Source: Capitulum mitella | Lineage: Eukaryota; Arthropoda; Thecostraca; Pollicipedomorpha; Pollicipedidae | Direction of reading: 5' to 3' | Assembly (NCBI GenBank): GCA_030062745.1 | Contig: CP099847.1 | Coordinates: 27,452,923 to 27,516,922, forward strand | DNA length: 64,000 bases | Part shown: positions 10,205 through 23,386 of the stretch, piece by piece | How positions within the stretch are numbered: position 1 is the stretch's first letter | How the letters are laid out: each line of letters starts with the position of its first letter | Position numbers and translations under genes: made by a program | The notes under the pieces: generated by a model | The model's input: only the letters and a program-made list of their open reading frames with translations | Databases searched by the model: none | What the model was told of the DNA's origin: nothing

Positions 10205-12953
10205 CGACCGCGCCACTTGTCGGCCAAGCGTCTCGAGGGTCCCACAGAGCACTTGAGGGTGGCTCCGGGGTTAAGTAGGGTCGCATGGGTCCCTACGCAC
10301 CGTAATCGGACACGTGAAGACTTCGTTGCAGTGTCGTTCAGGTTGTTCGCCGAGTCACATCGTGGATTCTCTTGCATCTCCCTCGCTCGACCCGACTCGA
10401 CTCCTTCGCTCGGCTGCATCTTAGGTACCTCTGAAATGAGTGCTATGTAATACACCAGGTTTTAAATTTTCGTGCACTACGTGATACTACAGTTTTCAGA
10501 TCAATGTTCCCCGCTTAGGAGTTTTTCACTTCATGATTCGACGCGAATGGAGTACTTTCGCTTCTTTTGTTTTAATATTTCGAGAATGTTTATTTAATTT
10601 GCAATTCTTAGACGTGTTAAAATGCATGCATGTCTATATGCCCCATGTTGACGAGCAATGAGTGAAATACATTTAACATGCACACAGTCTGATGTTTACA
10701 TCGCACATTGCGGTTCCGTTTTCGGGGAAAGTTCCGGAGACCTCTTCTCCATGAAACTGGAATTATTGACAGTACAGACATGCCAGTGATGCTAATCGTT
10801 TTTTTATGTCCAGTTAACATAATTGTAAGGGCCAAGGAGAATGTCGTGATCCGCAAATGTCAAACCAAGGGTATTTGATCACGAATGTCGCACAGAATCA
10901 CCTGCAAGACGTAGAGGAAATGCCAACACTTACCACGTATGTCGTGAGTTTGTACGTACAGTTTTAACAAAAACACCACGACGAATATACTCCGAAAAAA
11001 ATGCGAAAAACTCAGAACTTAATTATACTCTGAAACACTTAATTAATACGTAAGTCACATCAGGCCAGGTCGGACGAAGGCTGCGGATTTGCTTCCGTCG
11101 ACCGAGTACCCAATATTATGAATCAGGTTGTTTACATTGAATGAGCAAAGCATGAGCAAAGCTTCCAGGTTATGGTGGCGGCACGAATTCAGACGAGGGG
11201 CAAATGACAAGTTTTGAGCCGTTTCTTTCCATACGTCGCCATTGGGATCACTTTGGTTTTCCCGAGCTAGGAGTAGTTACCCCTCTGCCCCTCTCCGCTC
11301 TCGATGGCGCCGCCAAGGCTTCCAGGCGTATATGAACCATTCAAAACCGGAGAAATATTCTCCGAGGGATACATTATGCAAGATGCGATTTGTGAGGTCA
11401 AAGAACGCCGAGAAAGTAATGGTCTATATCTCGCTAACGAATACAGGTATGAATGTGAAACCTGTGCTGCGAAATGCCCAACATAGCTTGAAGCTATTCC
11501 AGCGCGTCGGAGAAAAATGAAATATTTTAATCGATGGCAAGTCATGCCAGACCACGCTGGGCCGCTTCATTTCAGCAAATGGATGATTTTTAATCGAAAT
11601 ATGTAAATATGGAGCAATGCGAGAAACAAATGACATAACAAATCCATTTCCATTTCTATTTCGTATTCTGTAACTGTCCAATTGACTGGTTTTACCATCG
11701 GTCAATCTGAACATTGAAAGAAACATTACTTTGTTATCCGATAACTTTTGGCAAACTGACAAAAAAGCATTTCAGTTAGTCTGACGTTAGCTCGGGTCAT
11801 GGGCTTTTTCAGAAACAAGTGTGGATACCTTCTTATAAAGGATGAGTTGCATGATGCATTCCGTTTGGTCATTTGCGTCATCAGAAAATAGCTTTCACGC
11901 ATGCAAATGTTTTGACGTGTAGGTGCCTCCCAACAGGAAAACACATCACTGGCCTAGCACGGCCTAGGTTTGGAACTGGTGACGACGTTCAAAACATGAT
12001 GCGGACATGGACGCCGAAAGTATTAGGCTCCCATCTCCTTTTACTATTTAGTCACGGCCGGAAATCATCAGAGGTCATCGGCCTCTGTATCCCGGGTGCT
12101 CGGGTTACAGTTGCTGCGACGTGAGGCGGCGTATCGCCTGTATGTGACGCTGATACCCAGCTAATATCGACACATTCTCGCACTTTGTCCGGTCGGCTGC
12201 GTGGTTCTCGCTGTGCGGGAGGAAATGGCAGGTAATTGGACGTTCCCTGTCAGCACCTTCATGAGTCACATGTGCCTGCTGTAGTTGACAGACGTTTATG
12301 ACGCGCCATGCTAGGAATAAGCGCACTTACGCTCTTCGCGTTGTGTAGGCGGCGGCAACTACCTCGTGCTAATGCACCCGACGACATAAAGATGAATTTC
12401 TCTTCGCGAACGCTATCTGCTTTCAAGTCATAGCATTGTTACACATTAATGGAAAATTGAAAATGTCTCCGGCTTAGCTCCAATGTATGGTTCCAACGGC
12501 TTGCCACAGTATCTCTAGCAGAATAAACAAACTGGTAATGGCGCACAGGATATCTGATGACGGCCGTGCCTATCGCAAATGCTGATTTTCAACGGGAGTC
12601 CGTCTATATTTAAGGCATGACATTGCATTGTACTGTATCGTGTTGCCTCACTGTAATGCTTCCCGCAACAGATGGCCGAAGCAAAACAGACTAAATATCA
12701 GCCTCCAAAGCTTGCTAATCCTCAACAAATAATGCCAGTGAACGACTTCCGTTGCATAATGCACGGATGGTCATCACCTCGTCCCATTCCCCGCTTCACA
12801 CTGGGTATTCATGCCACTCAGAACAAGCTGGACCGCGCGAGACCTCAGCACCGTCGTGACGTTGACCTGCTGCCTGCCGACTGCAGTAAACGGTTCACAC
12901 CAGCCGACGCCGGGCGGCCACGAGCGGCTGGACGCGTCCGTAAACATCGGGGA
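10205..12953. other. Intergenic DNA between the lectin-like gene and the serpin 3' end
   Basis: It holds the 3' flank of the lectin-like gene and of the serpin, which converge here. No coding segment with recognisable similarity was seen, and no second serpin reactive-loop exon was found by eye downstream of 12954. Confidence 0.5.
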
Positions 12954-15900
12954 CTACAGCAGAGGCGGCTCGGCGCCGTCGGAGGAGCCCAGCTCCATGA
13001 CGCGGCCCGCGAACAGCACGGCCTTCAGCTTCACGTCCACGATGGCGAAGAAGAAGGGGTGGTCGACGATGAAGGGCTCCGGCTTGGTGGGAACGCTGCG
13101 GTCGCAGCAGAGGAATCCTGCCAAACATTAGACGAGAGTTAGCGGAGAAGCAGCGCAGTTTGGCACGCACGGCGTCGATAGGAGAGCAGGAATAGATAGG
13201 CAGCATGTTCAATGATACGGACGATTCAGGTGCTATCGCCATCAAGGTCCGGCAGCCAAAGAAATAAAAATAACAGCAGCAGAAAACATTGAGATAGAGT
13301 GTGACATAAGCCGGCAAAGACCAGAGAAACAACTGCAGGGAATGTAATTCTTCTGCCTCTGCCGAGTCTCTGACAGCCCCATCAGGCATCCAACCTCTGG
13401 CACAGGTACCTGTCACACCGGCCGCCTCCGTGCCCTCCTCATTGACTTCGACGACGGCTCTGTGCACGGCGTCGCTGATGTAGGCCTGGTGTGTGCCCGT
13501 GATGCCGCTCAGGTCGGCCAGACTTTCGTCAAACAAGTCCGTCATGCCCATCTGACGGTGCGGGGAGCATTATGTCAGGCGTCAGCCGGTGTCAGGCGAT
13601 ACGGGGCTGACAACAGGTGGGTTTGTTTGCGCTGACATTTGAAGGACGGTGCAGTATATGCATGCCTCAGTTAGGCAGGCCTTGGTTGTCAGGTGCCATT
13701 CGTGTCGTTTTTAAACGCAGATTGAGCCAGATTTGAAACGAACTTGTGGGTCAAGAAGCTAAAAATTAGAGCCATACTCGTCATAGAGCAAGCCGAAACC
13801 TGATGAAAGTTTCTAGAAATTAGCAAATTTAAGCTTGAATTGTTAAACCGAAAGGAAAGAAAGGGAGCAACAACGCCCCCGACTTTGTACGATTTTCACG
13901 TCAGCTTTATGACATGACATAAGGAGGAATTAACTCCGAAATGGCCTTATTTCCCTTCCCATCTGCTCCTGCTGCGTCTTTGGTTTTCAGTAACACTTGG
14001 GTATTCAATTACTTTTACTTTTACTTTTTACTTTTACCAAGACATTACTTTTCACAGAATCATGTAGGAAAACTTGGCATATGAATGGGTCTGAAGCCTC
14101 AAACCTATTCTAGGTCATCTGCATTAATCACAAAGGCCATGAAAGTTGAAAGCCAGCCAACGAAACACGGCATCATGAATGACATGTACATTTGTATAGC
14201 CATAACACCGCCGTCGTAATACGATTACGACTAAACCTGGATTACGCCGGCTTGATTTATGTATGACGTCATGCATCGCGACCCGATCCACTGGCTGTAG
14301 CGTCACATTTCAGGATCCAAAAGCATCGTGACGTCATACCTCGGTCAGCACGGGCTCCAAGTCAATCTTTTCCTCCATCTTGAATTTGGGCATCTGCACC
14401 AGCAAGTCTAGCACCTCCGGTTGGGCGTGATCGGCAACGTACGTCAGCGTGTCGCTGTTCAGCATGCTCTCCATCTGGTGGATTCCGTCCAGCTGGTCCG
14501 GCAGCAGCACCACCATGGCCACCTTCTCACCCTGCGGCAGCGCCCAGTGATGACGGAGAGAGAGAGAGACAACAGCATTACAAAGGAGGATCGTCTGGAA
14601 CTTTGAAGTCCCAAGAAAGCTCTGCACACACGGTGAAGCTGAACCGGTGATGTCTGCATACTGTGGCCTAGCGACACGCCGCAACTGAGCATTCTGTGCG
14701 GTGCTGTTTCGAAATTGACTTAGGTGCATCGATAGTAACAAAATCAGTCGATTCTGACACACAGTGCGTGAGGTATTTCTGGGCAAAGAATTGCGTAAAA
14801 TGGCGAGCGTTGCCATGAGCTATATGTATATGGATATTCATATTATTCCAAATTTCAACAGTCTTCTTTCAAGGAAAAAATACGGCCTACTTTTCCGCAA
14901 ATAAACTTGTCTTTCTGTGATACTCTGAAATCGCGATGAATAAACCAGGCTTCACCATACAGACCATACAGACCAGACCTCTTTTTTGAACCACTGATCA
15001 TCCAATAGTAATCGTAATTCCTCCCTTAATTTCAGGGGCACCGAAATATCCCACGACAAGACAGCAAGGAAACACAGGAACGCCCTTGTGCTCCATCCAC
15101 CCACCTGATACGGCAGCAAGAGGGCACGAGCTTTCAGCTCTGGCAAGATGATCGAGGGGAACTGTTTTTCAGCGGTCATCATGTCAACCTGACGCGGTCC
15201 TTCCAGGCTGTGGAACTGGCCAGGCGCCGTGTCACTCTTGTTGAACTTCATCAACCAGTCGCCTTTGAAGTAGATGGCGTTCGCCAGCAGAAACAGCGTG
15301 CGATGGTGCAGCATTTCTAAGGCGCAGAGGATCACGAAGTGCATCAGGATGTGCGGCATGTTTCCGTCACGGAGAACCAAGAACTGCGTCAGGTTGTGCA
15401 ACATGTCTGCGCCACAGCGGACCACGAACTGTGTCACGATGCGCATCATGTTTGCGTCACAAGGGATCGCGAACTGCGTCAGCTTGTGCATCATGTTAGC
15501 GTCACAGGGACCTTGAAACGCTGCAACTTGTGCAGCAAGTTTGTGTCACAGGAAACCATGAACTGCGTCCACCAGCGGTGCGTCATCAGTGCGATCGTCA
15601 GTGAACCCCTAACAATGAATGTTGGATAGCAGTGGATGTCGAACCTCAGTGAAGACCATGCAGAAATGATGACCTGTGGTATGAATAATAAGATAATCCG
15701 TTTTGATACGCTCAGTCAGTCGCAGAAAAGGCTGGTCAATTCTTACTAAAAAGCCTCGATTCACTCTTACGAGACACCACATATTTTCACCTTTAATTCT
15801 GGAAAGGCGCCCAACAGCAAAACTTGAGTGCAACACACCCAGTGAACGCTCGAATAATGAGCCACCAAAAACTAAGCATGATAAAACATACAGAAACTAC

Positions 15901-18796
15901 CAGGCAGCAACCGATGAGACAGGCAGATCGTCGGGCATAATGACCATCGATAATTTAACAAATGCCCTTTGATGTTATAGGGGAAAAGATAGCTTAAACA
16001 TACCTCTGGTGGCACGAACTTTGACCATGTTCGAACATCTATCCCAGGCAGCGTAACAGTACTGTTTACTAAGAGCAGGAATTTCCAGGTATCATCAGGA
16101 GACTGAAGAACGTTTTACGTTGTTCATTTTCCGATCTTCGTCATCCCTTCATTTACATTCCGATAATGCTAAAATGCGCTTCGTTCTTAGCTATCGGTTT
16201 CCTCACGGGGTTCAACAAGGCCATCGATGAGGCCCTCTGTGTCTTGCCGAACCCTCTCGTTGATGAAGCTGGCCGCTTCAGATGACTGGGTGAAGTCTAT
16301 GGGGGTGATTTCGGAGCTGAACATTCTGGCCATGTACTGGGCGAACTTGGATCGCAGTTGGAGGTAGTCGGCGACGTAGACGTTGTTGGTGATCTTGGTT
16401 GTCACTCCTGTCTTTGAGTTCTGGGAGAGAAGGAGCAGTGCCGGCTGACGTTCAGCTGGTAACCTTTCTGAAGACGCAGTTTATCTCTTAGCCCGAAGCA
16501 CACAACAGGACAACAAACCAGGCTGCAGGTAAAGTCTGCAAAACAGCTCCTGATTCTTAACTGTGTTTAGCAGGGTCTCACCAATCTCATGATAGCGCAG
16601 CCAAAAAAAAAACACACACACACACAACTATTCATAATTTTGCAACAGCACGCGTAAAATCCGTCGCCGCTATGAACGGGTAAGAAAATAATTTAAACAG
16701 AGATGTGAGCCAGTGACAGGCGCACATTACTACGGCAAAAGGAAACACGGAAACAGAGCGTGCGACATAAAAAAAAAAAAAATTAACTTCCGCTTTCATA
16801 TTTCTCCCAAGGAAACAGACATCATGATTCGTTCTCGCGGTTTTACCTGTAGTCGGCGCAGCATCACCCTGTGGCCATGCATGATATCCCGCTTCTCGCC
16901 GTCGTAATGCAGAACTGCTGCCATTTGTTCTGCTGTCTGGCCCGTGCTACCCGCGTAAACCATCGCCAGGGCGGTGGCAACGCTCACCGGTGAGAAGAAA
17001 ATGTTCGTGAAGTTGTCCACACTGGCCAGGTGCTGGAAACGTTCATTAGTTAAAAACGAAAACTTCTGCGGCTCTCTCAAGATCTAGAACTGCATTTGTC
17101 CTGGGAAAGACTTTTTTTTAAACAGCTGGAAGCGAAGGAAAGCACTTTTTTTCAGAATACACACAACGCTCAAGTATGACGCAACATACACATCAGATAT
17201 GAGTTATTCCTGTCGACACGAGAAGGCATGCAGAGCAGAGCAGACACATGAACTGCACTGAAATGAACAAGATCGGATCCAGGCCATGTCTCCATGGGGG
17301 GCCCAGTCTCCATCCGTCTAACCTAACCTTCCCCCAAATGTTCAGTATTACGGCCGTGAGTTTCGTCATTTTCGAAAAATAGCATACAAGTCTATAAAAA
17401 AATGCTTCGAAAACAAAAACGGAAACTTTCCGTTCCGAAAAATAATGTCAAAAGGCTGGCCACCCTTCCAACGAAAAGAAAGGCCATGGCCCGACGCCCC
17501 CTCCCGGCCCACCAATGAAAACAAAATACCATTCGAATCTCTGGCATTGCGAAAGTGGACTTCTAGTTCCCATTCTAGTCTGTTAGGGTTCCAAATAGAT
17601 TAACCCTGCAACATATTTCACGTGACGCAGTGTGCCAAAAATGCCGCTCAAGAGCGAAAATGCAACCCGCCTCTAGGCCTGTAGTGCTGATTGGAATGCC
17701 TGGAACTATTTCGTCTCTGAACATAAACATTGCACACCGCGTTGGACGCAGCCCCGATAAATGTTTATATCTGTTCTGCATCCAGGAGCGTCTGCGCAGT
17801 CGGCTGATGACTGCACGTATCTGAATGATGATGTCAGATGCAACGTCTGACCTAGTCTCTTTTTCCAGCTTCTGGTCACATTCAAAAGTGATTTCGTTTC
17901 GAAGCGGGTAATGTGTTCACCTCTTGATGCTTCAGTCCCCCTCACGACCCCTCAGATGACTGCCGTGTGACAGCGGGACGGAACATCACATGACAACAGT
18001 TTCCCGTAGATAAAGCTGGGTCGTTTGTCTCCAGCTTTATGAGAAACATAGAGTCAACGGCAGTGCACAACACGCCGGCAGTTTTCATGAGAAAAGCGAG
18101 TTGGCGTCAACTTTTAGGCTCAGGGTCTTGCTCACGCACAGGGTCTTTCGGTGTTTCATCAGCATCTACTGCCCACAGTGTCTTGTCATGCGCAACTGAG
18201 CCATGTACGCAATTGCAACAATTCAACGTGGAATAACTGCGACCGGCATGTCCTTACATGAGACGTAGTCATGATTTAGCTGCGTGACACGTGCCTATTA
18301 CATAGCCCGTGGTAGTTTTTTTTAAGGAACGGTCACTTTTATTAGTTCGCCTCATCAGTTCATCTATTCAAAGGCCACTCAAAGTCGCACAGTTACGGTA
18401 ATTCTGAAATTACCGAAAAGAGGCAGTAATAGACTTGCAAGACGCATTTTGAGTCATTGACTGGGGTAGATGAGCAGTAAGTACATCACTTGCTTTTCGA
18501 TATTGTCACCTTGCACACATACACACACAGATAGCTGCCTTGGCGTACTCCTCAAAGGGCCCTAGTTGGCTGCAGGGGAAATATTCCGCTGCAAAACTCA
18601 CCTGGTACATGTCCATACCAAACTTGCTCTGACATTTTGCCACCAGTTCCACCCGCGTTGTGAAGTTGGCAGGGGGGCGTTCACTCTCGGTAGCTCCTGC
18701 CCACAAGGACGCGTCAGTGGGGTCTCTGATCCTCCCTTTAACGAAGACCAAACAAAACGCTGCGAACAAAGTCAGTACGCTTTGGGTCTTCGTCAT
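12954..18796 (-). CDS. Secreted serpin (serine protease inhibitor), predicted P1 Arg
   Basis: Seven exons join in phase: 18602-18796, 16847-17032, 16207-16420, 15105-15316, 14340-14531, 13410-13551 and 12954-13117, giving 434 residues. The product begins with a signal peptide (TQSVLTLFAAFCLVFVKG). It shows serpin hallmarks in order: NIFFSPVSVATALAMVYAGS, NAIYFKGDW, VAMVVLLPDQ, MGMTDLFDES, hinge EEGTEAAGVT and HPFFFAIVD near the end. Aligning the hinge with antitrypsin gives a reactive loop ending Cys-Cys-Asp-Arg|Ser. P1 is therefore Arg and P1' Ser, as expected for a trypsin-like (clip or clotting protease) target. Two cysteines at P4-P3 are unusual. The last intron interrupts the loop between P8 and P7, the place where some arthropod serpins splice alternative loops; I see only one loop exon. 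N-glycosylation is likely at NFT near residue 44. The intron before exon 4 carries an in-frame repeat. Confidence 0.93.
15316..15560 (-). repeat. 45-bp repeat at the serpin exon-4 acceptor, in frame
   Basis: Read on the minus strand, five to six 45-bp units run directly into exon 4. Each holds an ATG-NTG-CAC-like core followed by CTGACGCAGTTC and a TGTGAC-like end. The true exon start (AAATGCTGCACCATCGCACG) is itself the next unit. The four nearest units are open and in the reading frame of exon 4, giving 15-residue repeats that begin MMHKLTQF, MMRIVTQF, MLHNLTQF and MPHILMHF. At 15407-15408 a GCAG precedes ACATG in the same splice phase as exon 4. Its use would add 90 nucleotides (30 residues) without a frame change. 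Confidence 0.85.
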
Positions 18797-19600
18797 CTTC
18801 TGTCTCTCGAGCGCCGTCGAGCAATGCGGCTTCCCTGCCGAGGCCGCGAGAGGAGTCTGTCTCCGCCAGGGGCGCTGCTGCAGGGGGGGGGGGGCGCCCA
18901 GGGCTCAACACCCGCGGCGGGTGTTCGGATGGAGCAACACCAGCACCAGGAACAAAGGTCACAGCTAACCCCTCCCCCAAAAAACAAACGCTGTAAAAGA
19001 AGGGAAGGGAACGTTTGGACAACCAGGTCTCGTAACCCCTAACTCATGGCCCAAACTGTCGGCACCTACTTATTTCATTTACTATTTATTTATTACACAT
19101 ATCTGTGGCTTCCAAACTACTCGGCTGGTACCAGCACAGCAGTACGGAAGTCACGACTAGTTTTTTCGTTTCAGTAAAATTAATTTAAATAAATTTAAAA
19201 ATTAAACTACTCTATGTTGCCGTTTTCCGCCGTAGGCTGTAAATGTACAAATATTTTGGTTAATAAGGAACAATATTGTCCCGGACATATGTGCCTTACG
19301 TAGACGGAACTTTGCACAGATGGAACTTTTTTATAAAACGTCGGTGATGTTATTTTCGCCATTTCTCCCCTGTTTCTCACTAACTAGTGCCCATGCCACG
19401 TCTTTGACGGCGCTTTAAATTCCATTTCCTGTTTGTTCATCCTTTGACCTCTTCCTTCCGATGACCAGCCGGCCATCACGTGTTCCGAACGAACGAACGG
19501 CCGGGGCAGTGCGCCTCGGCGGTATGACAATTGCTTGAAAATGTCACCAAGGTAGGGGCAGCGCCAGTGATTCTGTGTCAGGGGGAGGGGACAGGATTTT
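18797..19600. other. Serpin 5' flank
   Basis: Contains a G12-type homopolymer near 18884 and an AT-rich stretch around 19070-19260. The serpin promoter should lie here, but no element stands out. No coding segment was seen. Confidence 0.4.
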
Positions 19601-19609
19601 CCAGGGGGC

Positions 19610-20112
19610 CACCTTGACAAAGTGGGGCTTCCTGGCAGGGGCCTCCTGATTCATATTGGGGCTTTCCTACTCAGCAAAAGGGATCCTAATCCCAAAATAG
19701 GGTCTCCTGTTCCGGAACAAGGACCTACTGATACACGGAAGGGACCTCCTTACCCAGAACAGGGGCCTGATTCATAAAGGGGGTCTCCCAAACCAACGAA
19801 GGGCCTCCTTACCCCAAAACAGGGCCTCCTGATCAGGGGCAGGGGTCACCTGATACACAAAAAGGGCCTTCTGTCCCAGAACTGGAACCTCCTGATATAC
19901 AGAGGGTTCTTTCTAATCCAGAACATGAGCCTCCTAATTCATAACCAGGGCCTCCCGAGCCAGCAAAGGGGGCTGTAACACCAAACTGGGCCTCTTGATT
20001 CTGAACAGGGGCTACCTGGTTCATAAAAGGGGTCTCTTAGTCCAGAGAGGGGCCTCTTGATGCGGAAAAGGGCCTCATGAACCCGATCAAGGACCACCTA
20101 ACTCTGTCATGG
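19610..20112. repeat. About 22-bp degenerate minisatellite
   Basis: Roughly twenty diverged copies of a 22-bp unit resembling GGGGCCTCCTGATNCAGAAC. Spacing is irregular and several copies are shortened. Starting about 0.8 kb upstream of the serpin start codon, it could affect that gene's 5' region, but this is inference. Confidence 0.8.
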
Positions 20113-21690
20113 GGCCGCCTTGATCTGAATTTTGACAGCATATGTGTAATTACAAAACTTTCGCTTTGGGTAAAAGGGGCCTCCCTACTTTTTTGGGGCG
20201 GAGGGGCAAAAACATACTCTTCTCCATGCCTGCCGTCAAGGGAGCAGCCGTCCCCTCTGACCTCCCCACCCCCACCTGCTGCGCCGCCCCTGTACCAAGG
20301 AAGGGACGTGCGAGCCTTCTGGTCCGATCATGACGAGCGAATAAAACACAACTCGACCAACGCGTTTCGATGAAAATGGACTTTACGTGAGCGCACCGCG
20401 AACTGAACGGAAAACAAATATATATGATATGATGCCTGATGGTTATATATGGTTTGCGATGCATAGTTTGATGAAAATTGGTCGTGCCGTGTCAGAGATT
20501 GTGTTCGCCGCCCGAATGACTATCAAGAGCCTGTGCGACGTGACGTAAGAATCCCTGCAAGCCTATTTCACACCTTGCGGCGAAGGAGGACCGAAATGTT
20601 CTGTCGAAAAGGTCTGCATTCTGAGTCGAATTTACGACTGCCGTAAATAACTTGGTCGTCGACTATGATAACCTTTTAGATGCATTCAACGTTTTCCTGA
20701 TCTATTTTCGAATGCCTTCTAACAGCATGAAAGTTCGAGACAGCTGCTTCTCGGATTTTCATTTATTCGTTTTTATTGTTGCAAAGGCATAACTTAGTCG
20801 TCTTCAAGTCCTGCTCGAGACAGCAAACGCCTGCACCGTAGAGGCATCCGTGGTGTCTTTTCCTGGTGTTGAAAAAGTTTTCCCTGGTGTACCGGAGATG
20901 ACATCCATAGACCATGTCGCTGCTCTTTAGCCATGGACCGGCGCACATGACCTTGTCCGACAGCAATGGTGTCAAGGATCACCCTAGCGGAGCACAGGAA
21001 AGATCGAACGAGAAACCTAAACTCTCCTGCTCCCCAAGGGGTGGGACGGAAGGGTTTAAGTTTAAAAGAGAGAGGGGCAGGGGCCCTGCTTACAGTACCT
21101 TACAGTGCCTTTTAATTTTTCCGTAGCGTATCGGAGGCAAATAACCATAGGCCATGTCGTGGCTCTTTGGCTATGGTTAGTGCTCATGGAGAGCCATAAA
21201 TAATGCAAAATGGGCTGCTTTTGCGCATCTGCGATGAAAAAAATGATGGTTTTCCCGAGACTAAGAGTTTGAACACTTCATGTCGCATTATAGCGTGGCC
21301 TGAAACTGCGAAAATTCGGGCAGCAGTTTTGGCAAAAAGAAAACAATTGCGACGGCTGAGCTACGATTTCGGAGCACCCCTTACATTGGCGTTCAGAAGC
21401 ATTGCGGCTGATGCTGGACGCGTAGAAACTCGGCTGGACGTTGGTAATTGTTGTTTTGTTCTAGGAGGTACGTGTCCATGTGGTTAATAAAACGCGGAAA
21501 TCCATTCCAAATGACATGGATTTCATTGTGATCAAATATGTAGTATTTCTGGGGGTATTTATGCATCTTTATGTCTTTGTTATTATTGTGCAAAAGGTAT
21601 GGGTTTGTTTTACATTATCTTTTCTCTGCCAACATATTTATTTTGTTGTTCAACATTTGTCTGTCAAAGACATCATCCTTATGACTGTAG
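20113..21690. other. Intergenic DNA with a short direct repeat
   Basis: A roughly 40-base word containing CCATAGACCATGTCG and TGGCTCTTTGG-like text occurs at about 20905-20950 and again, diverged, at about 21145-21190. No coding segment was recognised. Confidence 0.45.
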
Positions 21691-21694
21691 ATAG

Positions 21695-22615
21695 GTAGTG
21701 TGTAGGTAGTGTGGTGTAGGTGTATGTAGTTGTAGCCCGAGCGGTCGGCCAGGCGTCAACTCGCCCTAGTTGCTCGTCACCGGCGACAGTGGCGCCACGG
21801 ATGGTGGCTTTGTAGCTGCGGGCGTATAGACTCATTTTCCATACAAACGTCACTGGTGTATTCAGTCACCTGTTATTGACTGCGGGGAACGTTCACGGGG
21901 CGTAATGTTGCGCCGCAGACGCAACGCCGCGCCGAAGGTGCGGGATAAGATACTAGAGGCCACAGGCCGTTGGAAGGATGCGTTCGGATTTGGTTTTATC
22001 CAGCAAAGAGGTCAGGTCGCAAGAAGCGTGGTATGTTATGTCCCAGTAAGCACTGTGTGCTGGGCAAGGTTCGTATTGCAAAAGGTTCATGCGGAAAAAG
22101 TTCCTAGCCAGAGGTTCGTAAACTTCAGTTTGGTATCGGGAAAGGAACGGACCTAAAATAATAAACTAGGCTAACCCTATGCTATCTAACTTAACCTCTT
22201 TGTTGGACCGAACCAAGTCTGATCGCACGCTTTATCGGCCTGCGGCCTTTAGTATCTTATACCGCGCTTCCGACTCTAAACTCGGGAACAACCTTTTCCG
22301 GTACGAATCTTGTCCGATACGATCCGTATGTTTACGAACCTTTGGCTACGAAGCTTTTCTCATTCGGACCCTTGACTTACGAACCTTGGTCCGGTTACCC
22401 TTCCTGGGTTACTTGGGATAGTGTATGGTCGCCCTATTCCTCTCTTTGCCAACCATTGGTGAGTTCGATTCATTAGCGAGCAGGCCGTTTTATGTTTTGA
22501 CCAGTTGCCGTGGGCGGCGCTACTGTCGCGGGTGACGGAAAATTAGGGTGAGTTGATGCCTACCCGACCATTAGCGGTGTAGGGAGGTGTAGTGTAGGTG
22601 TAGGCAGTCTGGAAC
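21695..22615. mobile_element. Diverged inverted-repeat (foldback) element
   Basis: Text at 21695-21800 recurs inverted at about 22505-22610, with about 75 percent match by eye. Shared words include GCGCCACTGTCGCCGGTGAC against GCGCTACTGTCGCGGGTGAC, and CGAGTTGACGCC against TGAGTTGATGCC. Outer flanks on both sides are rich in GTGTAGGTGTAG. The interior has a second inverted pair around GGTTCGTAAAC (about 22111) and GTTTACGAACC (about 22331). No transposase frame and no certain target duplication were found. Confidence 0.55.
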
Positions 22616-23324
22616 TGCAACACATTAGTTCCAAGTATTTATTTCCTGGTAAAAAAATGGTTGAATGATGCACAAATTGTACAAGAGACTCTTAATGGAA
22701 GAACTTCCAATATGGCATTTGATGATATCACTCGAAGACTGAAAACACCAAAACCTGCAGAATAATATTGTTGCTCCATTTGCTGCTGACCACCTATTGC
22801 TTGTCTGTTTTGTTTTGGCTTGGATTCTCTGGTAATGAATTGGGAAAGGGCATTCCCAAGATTGAGGTGTTTTGGACCTTATGACATCATCATTATTAAT
22901 AAATTAGCAATTAAATTATATAAATAATAGTAATTATATTTATATATATATATTTATATATATATTTTTTTTTTTTTTTTTTTTATTATAAATTAGTAAT
23001 TATTTACAAATTAGTAATTAAGAATGTTATGATAATTAGAGTAATTATAAAACCCAGCCATAGTTTTATAATACATCATAACAGAGGTGCATAAGAGTAA
23101 TGACATTGGCAAGATATAATGCATGCTTTGGATCAGCCCCATCCTATTTTAACACAATCTGTCAGGCATCCCTGGAACAGCCAGTGTAAACAAGATGGTG
23201 TCATGCATTCCTGTCACATTTGTTTAAGGGGCACTACATTAAGAATCCCCTCAGAAATGATGTAGGTAGTGTTGCCATATTTTCTTCTTTGTTTTACAGG
23301 AAAGCTTATGTACAATTGATATGA

Positions 23325-23386
<62 letters not shown>

